This document shows, one piece after another, positions 36,075 through 47,801 of a stretch of 56,449 nucleotides of DNA (position 1 is its first letter; every line of letters starts with the position of its first letter). Below the pieces are notes generated by a model. That model saw nothing but the letters and a program-made list of their open reading frames with translations, did not search any database and was not told where the DNA came from. This DNA is from Labrys miyagiensis (GTDB taxonomy: Bacteria; Pseudomonadota; Alphaproteobacteria; Rhizobiales; Labraceae), in assembly GCF_030160835.1 (NCBI RefSeq), contig NZ_BSPC01000018.1, positions 1-56,449 on the forward strand. The letters run 5' to 3'. The translations under genes and the position numbers were made by a program.

Positions 36075-36455
36075 ATGGAGGAAGACGAACGGCGCTTCCT
36101 GCCCCGTGTGGCGCCGATCGATGCCTATGGCAGCGGGGGCTTTCGCTTCGCCGAAATGTCCCACCGCGGCTCGCTGCTCTGCCTGCCCTCGGGCATGCAT
36201 GCCTGGTCGGTCTCCAGTCCTGCGGAGTTCTCGGTGCAGGCCTTCGAGCCTGTTTACGCCGAGGCCGACAAGATCGATATCCTGCTGATCGGCACGGGCA
36301 AGGACATCGCCTTCTTTCCCGAGGCTTTGCGCTGGCGTTTCCGTGACCTCAGGATCTCCGTCGATGCGATGCCGACGGGCGCTGCGACCCAGACCTGGAA
36401 CATCCTGCTGGCGGAGGACCGGCGCGTCGCTGCCGCCCTGATCGCCGCGCCATGA
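36075..36455 (+). CDS. Mth938-like domain protein (DUF498)
   Basis: This 126-residue protein has the segments DILLIGTGKDIAFFPEALRW and DAMPTGAATQTWNILLAE, typical of the Mth938/NDUFAF3-like family. Mitochondrial NDUFAF3 is a complex I assembly factor. It lies 5 bp after secF and 10 bp before the squalene/phytoene-synthase-like gene, whose mitochondrial relative NDUFAF6 also assists complex I. Confidence 0.85.
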   Translation: MEEDERRFLPRVAPIDAYGSGGFRFAEMSHRGSLLCLPSGMHAWSVSSPAEFSVQAFEPVYAEADKIDILLIGTGKDIAFFPEALRWRFRDLRISVDAMPTGAATQTWNILLAEDRRVAAALIAAP

Positions 36456-36465
36456 GCCCTGTATC

Positions 36466-37332
36466 ATGAGTGCAGAGCAGGCCAACAGCAATGACAGCGT
36501 CAGCGACGAGGGCTATTGCGCCGGCCTTCTGCGCGAGCATGACCGCGACCGCTGGCTTGCCTGCCTGTTCGCGCCGCAGCAGCATCGCCGCGGCCTGATC
36601 GCCCTCTACGCCTTCAACAGCGAGATCGAGCGCGTGCGGGACATGGTGTCCGAGCCGCTGCCCGGCGAGGTGCGCCTGCAATGGTGGCGGGACCTGCTCG
36701 AAGGACAGGCGCGCGGCAATGCCTCCGGCCATCCCGTTGCGGCTGAACTGAGCGCGGCGATCGAGCGTTATCACCTGCCGGTGCCGGCCCTGACCACGCT
36801 GATCGATGCCCACACGCATGATCTCTATGACGATCTCCTGCCCTCGGTCACCGATCTCGAAGGCTATTGCGGCGAGACGAGCTCGAGCCTGTTCCGCCTC
36901 GCCAGTCTCGTCCTCGCCGATGGCGGCGACGCCGGTGCGGCCGACCTCGCCGGACATGCCGGCGTGGCCTATGGCGTTGCGCGCCTTATGGGTCATGCCG
37001 CCCGCCACGCGGCGCGCGGGCAGATCTTCGTGCCGGCAGACATCGTCATCAAGCATGGCAGCGCCCGCGAGGATCTGCTGAACGGGCGCGACACGCCGGA
37101 CCTGCGCGCCATGCTGGCCGAATTCGCCAGTCTGGCGCTGGGACATCTGGAGAGGGCCGAGAAACTTCTGCCGGTGACGCCCGCGGTCGTGGTGCCCGCC
37201 TATGTCGGCCTCGCCCTGGTGCGCCCGCTCCTTCGTCGCATGACGAGGCGGGGCTTCAACATCTTCCGCGATCGAGCCGAACAGGCGCAATGGCTGCGCC
37301 AATGGCACCTCTGGCGATTCGCACGGCGCTAG
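36466..37332 (+). CDS. Squalene/phytoene synthase-fold protein, NDUFAF6-like
   Basis: This 288-residue protein has the all-helical prenyl-synthase fold signature (YCAGLLREHDRDRWL, ALYAFNSEIERVRD, LQWWRD), but the aspartate-rich DxxxD motifs needed for synthase activity are not visible. The first region reads NSEIERVRD and the second GVARLMGHAARHAARG. This matches NDUFAF6-type proteins better than phytoene synthases. No carotenoid or hopanoid genes are nearby. A role in respiratory complex I assembly is an inference from family and from the adjacent NDUFAF3-like gene. Confidence 0.8.
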   Translation: MSAEQANSNDSVSDEGYCAGLLREHDRDRWLACLFAPQQHRRGLIALYAFNSEIERVRDMVSEPLPGEVRLQWWRDLLEGQARGNASGHPVAAELSAAIERYHLPVPALTTLIDAHTHDLYDDLLPSVTDLEGYCGETSSSLFRLASLVLADGGDAGAADLAGHAGVAYGVARLMGHAARHAARGQIFVPADIVIKHGSAREDLLNGRDTPDLRAMLAEFASLALGHLERAEKLLPVTPAVVVPAYVGLALVRPLLRRMTRRGFNIFRDRAEQAQWLRQWHLWRFARR

Positions 37333-37348
37333 CGGTGGGAGAGCGGCC

Positions 37349-37798
37349 CTACTTCGGCTTGGCCGAAGCCAGGGCCTTTTCGAGGTCCTCCCGTTCCTCG
37401 CAGCCGCTCGGGCAGAGCTTGACGAGCAAGGCCAGGTTCTGCTGCGCCTTGGGAATGTCGCCGTTCTCGATATAGAGCTCACCCTGATATTCCAGCGTGC
37501 CCTTGTGGTTGGGATCGAGATCCAGCGCCTTTTGATAATAGGTTAGCGCGGTGGCGCGGTCGCCGCTCTTGCGCAGGCTGTAGCCGAGGAGATTGTAGAC
37601 GTCCGGATCCTTCGACCCCTGGTCGGCGAGAGCCTGCAGGCCGGTGATCGCGCCCTTGTAATCCTCGGCCTTGATCTGGCCGCGAATGGCGGCAAGGTCG
37701 GGCGTCGCCTCGGTAGCGTTTGAGCTATCGTCGGCCCAGGCAGCGGTGGCGGTGAGAAGGCAGGCCAGCGCTAGGCCGATGGCGGGAAGTCGCGTCAT
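37349..37798 (-). CDS. Secreted TPR protein
   Basis: This 149-residue protein has a signal peptide (MTRLPAIGLALACLLTATAA, cleavage near WADD) and about two TPR units (VYNLLGYSLRKSGDRATALT, YYQKALDLDPNHKGTLEYQG). A CPSGCEER motif near the C-terminus may form a disulfide. It lies tail-to-tail with the NDUFAF6-like gene (16 bp). The function is unknown. Confidence 0.85.
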   Translation of the reverse strand: MTRLPAIGLALACLLTATAAWADDSSNATEATPDLAAIRGQIKAEDYKGAITGLQALADQGSKDPDVYNLLGYSLRKSGDRATALTYYQKALDLDPNHKGTLEYQGELYIENGDIPKAQQNLALLVKLCPSGCEEREDLEKALASAKPK

Positions 37799-37932
37799 GA
37801 CAGGGGTTCCGTTGGTGAGGAGCGGCAGGTTGTGAAGAAGCTCATCTGTCTATGGGGTCATCGGCATAGCCATCCAGGAATGGCCTGGCCGGCGGCACGC
37901 TAGCATCTTTCGGCAGCCGATGCCCGCCTTCG

Positions 37933-39351
37933 TCAGGCGCTGGCGAGGGTCTGTTCGCGCGTGATCGCCACGTTCCAGGCTTCGAGATCCTGCAAGGCCC
38001 TGGCACTCATCGCACGCTTCTTGGCATGAGTCTTCTCGGTGCCGCGCAGGCGCTTGCCATCCTCGCTCTTTGGCGCGACGTCGAGCGGAGGGAACAGGCC
38101 GAAATTGACATTCATCGGCTGGAAGGAGCGCGGGCCGGCTTCGTCACTGACGATATGGCCGCCCGTGATGTGGTTGAGCAACGCACCGAGCGCCGTCGTC
38201 ATCGGCGGCGGCAGGAGGGTGCGCCCGAGGCGTTCGGCGGCCGCGAAACGTCCTGCCATCAGGCCGACGCCGGCGCTCTCGATATAGCCCTCGCAGCCGG
38301 TGATCTGGCCGGCGAAGCGCAGCCGCGGCAGCGATTTCAGGCGCAGCGTGCCATCGAGCAGGACAGGTGAATTGAGATAGGTGTTGCGGTGCAGGCCGCC
38401 GAGACGCGCGAATTCTGCATTCTCCAGGCCGGGAATCATGCGGAACACCCGCACCTGCTCGGCATATTTCAGCTTCGTCTGGAAGCCGACCATGTTGTAG
38501 AGCGTCCCGAGCGCATTGTCCTGGCGCAGCTGCACGATCGCATGGGACTTGACCTGCGGGTCCCGCGGATTGGTGAGACCGACGGGCTTCATCGGCCCGA
38601 AGCGCAAGGTCTCGCGGCCGCGCTCGGCCATCACCTCGACCGGCAGGCAGCCGTCGAAATAGGGTGTGCCCTCGAATTCCTTGAAACTGGTCTTGTCGCC
38701 GGCGATCAGGGCATCGAGGAAGGCCTCGTATTGCTCTCTCGTCATCGGACAGTTGATGTAATCGGCACCGGTGCCGCCCGGGCCGGGCTTGTCGTAACGC
38801 GACTGGAACCAGGCGACGTCCATATCGATGGATTCGCGATGCACGATCGGCGCGATGGCGTCGAAGAAGGCGAGGGAGGTTTCGCCAGTCAGGCCGGCGA
38901 TGACGTCAGCCAGGGGCTGGGAGGTGAGGGGGCCTGTAGCGATGATGACGTTGTCCCACACCTCGGGAGGCAGTGCCTCGACATGTTCGCGCCGGATCTC
39001 GATCAGGGGATGACCCTCCAGCCTTGCCGTCACGGCCGCAGAGAAACCGTCGCGATCCACCGCCAGCGCGCCGCCGGCAGGCACCTTGTGCCGGTCCGCG
39101 CAGGCCATGATTACGGAGCCGAGCCGGCGCATCTCCTCATGCAACAGGCCGACAGCGTTGGTCTCAGCGTCATCGGAACGAAAGGAATTAGAGCAGACGA
39201 GCTCGGCAAAATCGGTGGTCTTGTGAACTTCCGTAGGCTGGACCGGCCGCATCTCATGCAGCACAACGGGAACGCCCGCCTCAGCCAGTTGCCAGGAAGC
39301 CTCGGAACCGGCGAGTCCGCCGCCGACGATGTGAACGGGTGCAATTGTCAT
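37933..39351 (-). CDS. trmFO: Methylenetetrahydrofolate--tRNA-(uracil-5-)-methyltransferase
   Basis: This 472-residue folate- and FAD-dependent enzyme makes 5-methyluridine at tRNA position 54. It has the FAD motif [31 protein letters not shown], and the [19 protein letters not shown] segment typical of TrmFO. The length is normal for alphaproteobacteria. Upstream lies the terminator of the first DUF1127 gene. Confidence 0.95.
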   Translation of the reverse strand: MTIAPVHIVGGGLAGSEASWQLAEAGVPVVLHEMRPVQPTEVHKTTDFAELVCSNSFRSDDAETNAVGLLHEEMRRLGSVIMACADRHKVPAGGALAVDRDGFSAAVTARLEGHPLIEIRREHVEALPPEVWDNVIIATGPLTSQPLADVIAGLTGETSLAFFDAIAPIVHRESIDMDVAWFQSRYDKPGPGGTGADYINCPMTREQYEAFLDALIAGDKTSFKEFEGTPYFDGCLPVEVMAERGRETLRFGPMKPVGLTNPRDPQVKSHAIVQLRQDNALGTLYNMVGFQTKLKYAEQVRVFRMIPGLENAEFARLGGLHRNTYLNSPVLLDGTLRLKSLPRLRFAGQITGCEGYIESAGVGLMAGRFAAAERLGRTLLPPPMTTALGALLNHITGGHIVSDEAGPRSFQPMNVNFGLFPPLDVAPKSEDGKRLRGTEKTHAKKRAMSARALQDLEAWNVAITREQTLASA

Positions 39352-39385
39352 GAAAGGGCTTTTAGAACATTGGAGCCGCGAACCA

Positions 39386-39416
39386 AAACAAAAAGCCGCC
39401 CATTACGGGGCGGCTC
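39386..39416 (-). terminator. Terminator between the DUF1127 gene and trmFO
   Basis: On the minus strand AGCCGCCC, a 5-nt loop and GGGCGGCT are followed by TTTTTGTTTTGG. It is almost the same hairpin as at 43601-43627 behind the second DUF1127 gene, although here it lies about 250 bases after the stop. Confidence 0.85.
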
Positions 39417-39663
39417 TGTGCGTGCCGGCATCTAGACGCGATCTAAACGCCACTCTCGATGGGCAATGCGGGTGAAGATGGCGCGGTTTCAGGCGCCAAT
39501 CGTCTAGTCGGGTGCCTTCGCGGCCGGGATTTGTTCCTGTCGGCCAGGAGACAACCACGAGACGCCGCTCCAAAAAAGGGCATGCGCGAGCGGCGCTCGA
39601 AACTTGCACCAATGAGCGCCGCCCGGGGGGGGCGAGCGACTCATTGGCATCAACCGGCGCCTA
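39417..39663. other. Gene-free stretch downstream of the first DUF1127 gene
   Basis: It contains an imperfect hairpin at 39608-39648 (CCAATGAG with CTCATTGG arms and a G-rich centre) right after the DUF1127 stop. I see no open frame worth calling. It may be a long 3' untranslated region ending at the terminator 39386-39416. Confidence 0.4.
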
Positions 39664-39819
39664 TCAGGCGCGGGCTGCCTGACGCGCAATCGCGCGAACG
39701 TCGGCAGGGTTAATACCGATGTCAGCCAGATCGCGTACGTTCAGGCGCTTGAGTTCGGCCAGCGTCTCGCGCTCACGGCGCCAGATGCGGACACGTTCGA
39801 TCAAAGCAACGAACAACAT
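39664..39819 (-). CDS. Small DUF1127 protein, copy 1
   Basis: This 51-residue basic protein starts MLFVALIERVRIWRRERETL. The DUF1127 core is LKRLNVRDLADIGINPADVR, and the ending is IARQAARA. AAGGA lies 8 bases before the ATG. DUF1127 proteins in alphaproteobacteria are short Arg-rich proteins; some bind RNA and affect phosphate and carbon metabolism. About three quarters of its residues are identical to the copy at 43669-43824. Confidence 0.88.
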   Translation of the reverse strand: MLFVALIERVRIWRRERETLAELKRLNVRDLADIGINPADVRAIARQAARA

Positions 39820-41189
39820 GATAAGGTTCCTTCTTCGCGAACCGGCACCTAAGCGAATTCTTTAGCGCCGTTCACAAATCGAATATGAGCCATCGCGTGA
39901 CATTCTGCTAGATGCTGCACTGCACAACAAGAATGCATAAAACGCATGGCTTGTTTTCGAATATGTCACAATATGATCAATTTTGCCGAAAAGTTCGGAC
40001 TAAAATGCGGTAATCGCATATCTTAACAAATAATTTAAATAACCCGCAATCGTGAGCAGGGGGCTACCCGCCCTTTCAGACAATAGAACGTCCGGCAGCA
40101 GGCGTCCGAGCGAACCCCGGCGGCAAAAAGGCGCAACTCGCCATTCGAATCCTGGTGGCTATCCAGTTGGGCCAGGGCGTTACTTCCTCCGGAGCGACAG
40201 CCATATCCCTTGGTATTATGTCGTGAATTCGGCCTCCTTCTTCTGTGTTCAGAAGCGGTGGGTGCCAAGAGGGTATGTGAAATCACATTTGGCGCATCGT
40301 TTATTGTGTGCCGTGGTGTGAATATTGTATTGATGATGGTAGCTATAATTTCTGCCTTTCGCGAATATAGATACTTTTTGTTTCTATCGTATTTTGTGTA
40401 TGTCTCATTATAAGTCGAAAAGTGTGCGTTAATTATTACAGTACGTTTAATTATTATAAGTGTTTTCTCGGATTTTCTATGTGTAAGTACCCCTGAAGCA
40501 AACTCTCACCTAAGGCAAGCAGCGTGGCGGGCATGGTGCATTGCTGGTGTGTGCGATAAAGCACAGAGCCCTCACCAGCCTGCCGCTACGTACTTAATCA
40601 CCGCCATGTCACGTCATGTACTGTAAGTGCGTGAGAGATTGATATTAGACCAACACGGATAGGGGACGGAATAGGGAAGTGTAATTCTTGTATGCGATGA
40701 TAAGGGGGGGTGATAAGACAAAAATGTACCAACGTAATAAAATATTTATCTTTATAATTGCACGAAAATCTCTTTATTTGGATGTTAGGTGTAAGTGGCA
40801 AGGCGGACATGGTTGTATAAATGTTTCGTGTACTTTCCGGTAGCGGAGGATTTGCATAAGTTTTACTGTAGGCAGAATTGAGAGGTAGATTTGGGGACTT
40901 CCAATCTGCCCTACCTCAACAGACTGCACTGCTGATGTCGAATGCGATACATGCTCGTAGGCCCGTACCAATAAAAGCTAAGGGCAGGATGTCGTGATCT
41001 GCGTTGAAGAATTGCAGCATCAAACTAGAATGCTTGGCTGTCCTGATGTGTGCAAAGAACTGGAAATAACCGCAGATGGCCCGTTCTTCCGATGCTTTTG
41101 ATCACGGCAGTGATGATGGCGGGGCGCTACACATAAGTGAGCATAGCTCACTTTCGAATTTTGGGTAGCTGGGATCTACCGGGGGAACC
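39820..41189. other. AT-rich gene-free region
   Basis: About 1.37 kb sits well below the surrounding GC content, with no open frame showing plausible codon use or a known domain. Two near-copies of GTTTAATTATTA-like sequence lie at 40426-40440 and 40443-40457, and ATTATAAGT occurs twice nearby. The promoter of the DUF1127 gene lies at the left edge. The composition suggests transferred or decaying DNA. I see no tRNA, integrase or transposase. Confidence 0.6.
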
Positions 41190-42323
41190 ATGAACGAGAT
41201 CTATACGAATTTCAGTGCGATAAATTTGCCGATGTTCATCATCACGTGGATCACATTTTTTGTGGCCGCGGTTGCATGTTTCATATTTCAGTTCAGGTTC
41301 AGTGGGGAACATCAAGGCCCGATGGGCTTTGTCCGCTATTGTTTTCCATTCGACGAGTGGTCGAAGAAAACTTCGGCGATCGATGTGGTGATGTACCTGG
41401 CATCGAAGTTCATGAAAGCCGTTTATGGCGTCAGCGAAACTTTTTGTGCCACTTTTGTTGCCCTGTCGGTGGAGGCGGGACTGTCCTATCTGTTCCCGAA
41501 CCATACTCCGGTGGCTTTTGGTTTCCTGACTATCGTCATTTGCTCCCTCGTTATTTTCATCGTCAATGATTTCGTGATTTTCTACACCCACTACCTGCAG
41601 CACTTCGTGCCGGTTCTGTGGGAGCTTCACAAGGTTCATCACTCCGCCACCTTCCTCAATCCGGCGACGACCGATCGCACGCATCCAGTCGGCAACATGT
41701 TCGACCTTCTCTCCGCCGCCTTCACGGTCGGCCTGACGATGGGTGTGCTGGGCTTCATCTTCGGCTTCAGCATTCCGGATCTGCTGGTGCTGTTCTTCAA
41801 TGCCAAGATCCTGGGCTCGATCGTGATCCTGAACGTATTGAGGCACTCCCATTTCCCCGTGAGCTTCGGTCCGTTCGACCGGCTTCTGCTCAGCCCGCAT
41901 ATGCATCAGCTGCACCACAGTTCGCAGATCAAGTATTGGGACAAGAATTTCGGAGACAAGCTTTCGGTCTGGGACTGGCTTTTCAATACGGCGATCATTC
42001 CCGCCAAGAACGAGACTTTCATCTACGGCCTCGGGAAGCCGGAGGAGGAGGAGTACAACGACGTCTGGGGCGCCTATCTCCTGCCTATGGTCAAGGCCTG
42101 GAGGCTGATCAAGCGGAACACCAGGGCGGCCCTTTCATCGCAGGCGGCGGGGCGGCGCTGGCACACGCTTTGCGAGGGAACCCTCTGGCGTGAGCCGGGC
42201 GATGACAGCCCTTATCCCGATCCTGTGGTGTCGCCTCCCAAGCCAGTGGAAACCCATGTCGTGCCCAAGCCAGTGGAGGCTCATGTCATCCCCATGGTGC
42301 ATGCGGTACAAAAGCAAGCCTGA
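41190..42323 (+). CDS. Sterol desaturase / fatty acid hydroxylase family membrane protein
   Basis: This 377-residue protein has about five hydrophobic segments and the three di-iron histidine clusters: THYLQH (HxxxH), LHKVHH (HxxHH) and HQLHH (HxxHH). It should hydroxylate or desaturate a lipid in the membrane; the substrate is unknown. CCGGGGGAACC precedes the ATG. The C-terminal 35 residues are a low-complexity tail with the repeat KPVETHVVP / KPVEAHVIP, encoded by a 27-bp tandem repeat at about 42237-42290. It opens an accessory segment and is followed by a DUF707 gene. Confidence 0.87.
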   Translation: MNEIYTNFSAINLPMFIITWITFFVAAVACFIFQFRFSGEHQGPMGFVRYCFPFDEWSKKTSAIDVVMYLASKFMKAVYGVSETFCATFVALSVEAGLSYLFPNHTPVAFGFLTIVICSLVIFIVNDFVIFYTHYLQHFVPVLWELHKVHHSATFLNPATTDRTHPVGNMFDLLSAAFTVGLTMGVLGFIFGFSIPDLLVLFFNAKILGSIVILNVLRHSHFPVSFGPFDRLLLSPHMHQLHHSSQIKYWDKNFGDKLSVWDWLFNTAIIPAKNETFIYGLGKPEEEEYNDVWGAYLLPMVKAWRLIKRNTRAALSSQAAGRRWHTLCEGTLWREPGDDSPYPDPVVSPPKPVETHVVPKPVEAHVIPMVHAVQKQA

Positions 42324-42509
42324 GCGGGTGTAATGTCGACGAGGGTGCATGGAATTTTCTGTCTGACATTTTCTTCCCATCTTGGCATGCCAGGGTGATT
42401 TCAATGAATGTCGAGCCACCGGCGGTACTCCGTCCGAAGCCAGGAATTGGCGACAGAGGATTCTCGGTGCCGGCATTCCCATGCGCCGCGTCAAACAGGG
42501 TTCGGTGAT

Positions 42510-43421
42510 ATGAACGACGTTTCGGCCGGCCCTTCCATCAGGAAAGGCAAGGAGTATCTGCTGGTTTCGCGCATGGGGCGGAAGAGCCTGCACGCGCGCT
42601 GGCTTGCTCCCGCCTCGGCGCGGAACTTCGATGTTTTCCTCAGTTGCTATGATCCGAACGTGCCGGCCGTCACCGGAGAGGGCATCCGGTTCGAATACAG
42701 GAAAGGCAAGAAAGTCGAAGGCTATAGCGGCTTCCTGAGCGAGCACGCCTCGCTTCTGCGCAATTACAAATATATCTGCTTCTTCGATGAAGACGTCGAC
42801 GTCGATGCAGAGGCCATAAGCGGCGCCTTCGCTATGTGCAGCAAGTACAATCTCAAGATTGCACAGCCGGCTCTGACATGGGACAGCCATTTCACTTTTG
42901 CGGCTCTGCTGAGGCAGCCCGGCTTTGACTTGCGCTATGTCAATTACATCGAGATGATGTGCCCCTTCTTCCGCCAGGACATTCTGGAGCGCATCGCGCC
43001 TCTTTATTCTCTCGGCTTTGAGAGTGGCATCGACCTCATCTGGTGCAACCTGGTTGGCGAAAGTCCCGAGGATTTTGCCGTGATCGATCGCTTCCCCGTG
43101 CGCCACACGGAGCCGGTTGGGGGCAACAAGGCGGCCAATGGCTTTGTCGGCAAACGCATTTATGAGGATGATATTTACGCCATCCTCAAGATGTTCAAGC
43201 TGCCCTGGCTGAGAACCGTGCCGTTCTCCGGTGTCGAACAATCCGGGGGGCGGACCGCCAGTCGGCTGCATCTGTTCCTGGCCGCCATCCTGCTGCTGGG
43301 CGCTGTGTCCCTGCAGAGGCCCTTCATGTACCGGCTGCGAGCGGTCCTGGTTTATCTGCGCCATCTCATGCTCGGGCCGGCCTCCAATATCAAGGTTAGC
43401 CTCCCGAGCAGCCGGCCATAG
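42510..43421 (+). CDS. DUF707 protein, putative glycosyltransferase-like
   Basis: This 303-residue protein has KEYLLVSRMGRKSLHARWL at the N-terminus and FFDEDVDVD with a DxD-like motif around residue 95, then WDSHFTF, all typical of DUF707. A hydrophobic segment near residue 250 (LHLFLAAILLLGAVSL) suggests membrane association. The family resembles glycosyltransferases, but no activity is established. The ATG at 42510 is used; an in-frame start at 42408 adds 34 unlikely residues. It lies 186 bp after the hydroxylase gene. Confidence 0.78.
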   Translation: MNDVSAGPSIRKGKEYLLVSRMGRKSLHARWLAPASARNFDVFLSCYDPNVPAVTGEGIRFEYRKGKKVEGYSGFLSEHASLLRNYKYICFFDEDVDVDAEAISGAFAMCSKYNLKIAQPALTWDSHFTFAALLRQPGFDLRYVNYIEMMCPFFRQDILERIAPLYSLGFESGIDLIWCNLVGESPEDFAVIDRFPVRHTEPVGGNKAANGFVGKRIYEDDIYAILKMFKLPWLRTVPFSGVEQSGGRTASRLHLFLAAILLLGAVSLQRPFMYRLRAVLVYLRHLMLGPASNIKVSLPSSRP

Positions 43422-43600
43422 ACCGGGCCGTACCTTCTACCTTTGTTGCAGCGTGGTCGCACTGGTCGATTGCCGGCCGCGTGTCGTCAGGGGGGTAATG
43501 TGCCGTCCATCGGCGAGGGTCGGGGCCATTGTCTCTGACGCTTGTGCCGATCCGGGTGACGCCAGGATCGCGCAAGGCTTTTCGGCGTCTCGCACGGCCA

Positions 43601-43627
43601 AATAAAAAGCCGCCCATGGGGCGGCTT
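43601..43627 (-). terminator. Terminator of the second DUF1127 gene
   Basis: On the minus strand AGCCGCCC-CAT-GGGCGGCT is followed by TTTTTATT, 42 bases after the DUF1127 stop. It is nearly the same as the terminator at 39386-39416. Confidence 0.88.
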
Positions 43628-43668
43628 GTCATCGACCTGCTGAAGCGGGTCATTCGTCGAACTTGCGA

Positions 43669-43824
43669 TCAGGCGCGGGCGGCGGCGCGAGCGATCTTGC
43701 GGATCTCGCTTCCGTTGATGCCGATGTCGGCCAGGTCACGGGCGTTCAGGCGCTTGAGCTCGGTCAGCGTCACGCGCTCACGGCGCCAGGCGACAACACG
43801 TTCAATCAAAGCAGCGAACAACAT
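43669..43824 (-). CDS. Small DUF1127 protein, copy 2
   Basis: This 51-residue basic protein starts MLFAALIERVVAWRRERVTL. The core is LKRLNARDLADIGINGSEIR and the ending is IARAAARA. AAGGA precedes the ATG. It is a close paralogue of the gene at 39664-39819, in the same orientation, with a matching terminator. Confidence 0.9.
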   Translation of the reverse strand: MLFAALIERVVAWRRERVTLTELKRLNARDLADIGINGSEIRKIARAAARA

Positions 43825-44130
43825 GGTCCTATCCTTGAGAGATTTCCCGGCCTCTTGGCATCAGGAACATCTCTGCCTTCTGTGGTGATCGCATCTTCTT
43901 CACGCTGGGCGGTAGCCGCCTTGCTTGAAGATGCGCTTATGAACTTTGTTTCGGAGTATTTTCCGTCTCCGTTCATGTCGCCTCTTATAAATGAATCGAT
44001 TTACGTGAGGTAGAGCCGCAAGCTTGAGGCAGGCATGCAGAAACGCATACCAAAGCGCTTTCTATCACGAATATCGCCCGAAAATCATTCAATTGCACAA
44101 TAGCTATGCAATCTAACGCATAGCTATTGG
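43825..44130. other. Intergenic region between uvrA and the second DUF1127 gene
   Basis: It holds the DUF1127 leader and promoter (minus strand), with no open frame. Its left end near uvrA carries the inverted repeat listed separately. GC is lower than in the genes. Confidence 0.4.
44099..44128 (-). terminator. Inverted repeat just after uvrA
   Basis: AATAGCTATGC and GCATAGCTATT form a perfect 11-bp inverted repeat with an 8-nt spacer, two bases beyond the uvrA stop. It lacks a U tract, so it may be a weak terminator, an mRNA-stabilising hairpin or a protein-binding site. Confidence 0.45.
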
Positions 44131-47055
<2,925 letters not shown>

Positions 47056-47199
47056 TCAGACGATCCTGTGGGCTTTCGCCGTGAGATAAGAGCTTTGTCA
47101 GGGAAATTGAAGGAGGGCCTTCGAAAAGACAAGAACAATTCGTGAACTTATCCGCAGATTTTTGCGGCGGTGCGAAAGGTGATGGGCTATGCACGCGCC

Positions 47200-47625
47200 A
47201 TGATCGAGATTACCCCCACTTTGTCCATCGACGAGCGCGAGATCGATGAGGACTTTGTGCGCTCCTCGGGGCCCGGCGGACAGAATGTCAACAAGCTGTC
47301 GACGGCGGTGCAACTGCGCTTCAACATCCGTACCTCGCCCTCCTTGCCGAACGAGGTGGCCATCCGCGCCCAGAAGCTTGCGGGCAGGAAGCTGACACAG
47401 GACGGCGTGGTGGTGATCATCGCCCAGCGCTTCCGCACGCAGGACCGCAACCGGGAGGACGCGCGTGACCGCCTCGTGGCTCTATTGCGCGAGGCCGCGA
47501 CGCCGCCTCCGCCGCCGCGCAAGGCAACGAGGCCGTCCAAGGCCGCCAAGGCGAGGCGGCTGGAATCGAAGTCGCGGCGTTCCAGCGTGAAGTCTATGCG
47601 CGGAGGGAAGATCTCGGTCGACTGA
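47200..47625 (+). CDS. arfB: Alternative ribosome-rescue factor (peptidyl-tRNA hydrolase) ArfB
   Basis: This 141-residue protein has the release-factor GGQ motif in SSGPGGQNVNKLSTAVQLRF and a basic C-terminal tail (KAARRLESKSRRSSVKSMRGG-type, rich in Lys/Arg) that enters the empty mRNA channel of stalled ribosomes. The length fits ArfB/YaeJ. I start at the ATG 47200 (MIEITPTLSI). Confidence 0.92.
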   Translation: MIEITPTLSIDEREIDEDFVRSSGPGGQNVNKLSTAVQLRFNIRTSPSLPNEVAIRAQKLAGRKLTQDGVVVIIAQRFRTQDRNREDARDRLVALLREAATPPPPPRKATRPSKAAKARRLESKSRRSSVKSMRGGKISVD

Positions 47626-47627
47626 CG

Positions 47628-47798
47628 CTGGGAGCGCGGACGTCCCGTCCGCTCTTGAAACGATAAGGCGAGAGAATTGGGTAAGCGCCATTGTTGAAGG
47701 GCCCGACTACCTTACGGGCTCGATCTCAGGCGATCGTGGAGGCCTTGCCTAACGAACACTTCGTTTCACAAGAGCGGACGAGACGTCCGCGCTCCCAG
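47628..47798. repeat. GGGAGCGCGGAC palindromic repeat, copy 2
   Basis: The arms CTGGGAGCGCGGACGTC and GACGTCCGCGCTCCCAG are inverted at the ends, as in copies 1 and 3, but the centre is longer (171 bp in total). It fills the gap between the convergent arfB and HAD genes. Confidence 0.8.
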
Positions 47799-47801
47799 CG
47801 A

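Noticed and set aside
36466-37332. Calling the gene phytoene or squalene synthase
   Set aside because: The aspartate-rich catalytic motifs are not present and no carotenoid or hopanoid genes are nearby.
40140-40165. ATTCGAATCC resembling a tRNA T-loop
   Set aside because: The flanking bases do not form a T-stem and no acceptor or anticodon arms can be built around it.
40035-40971. Several short open frames in the AT-rich region
   Set aside because: They overlap on both strands, lack ribosome sites and show no codon bias or domain.
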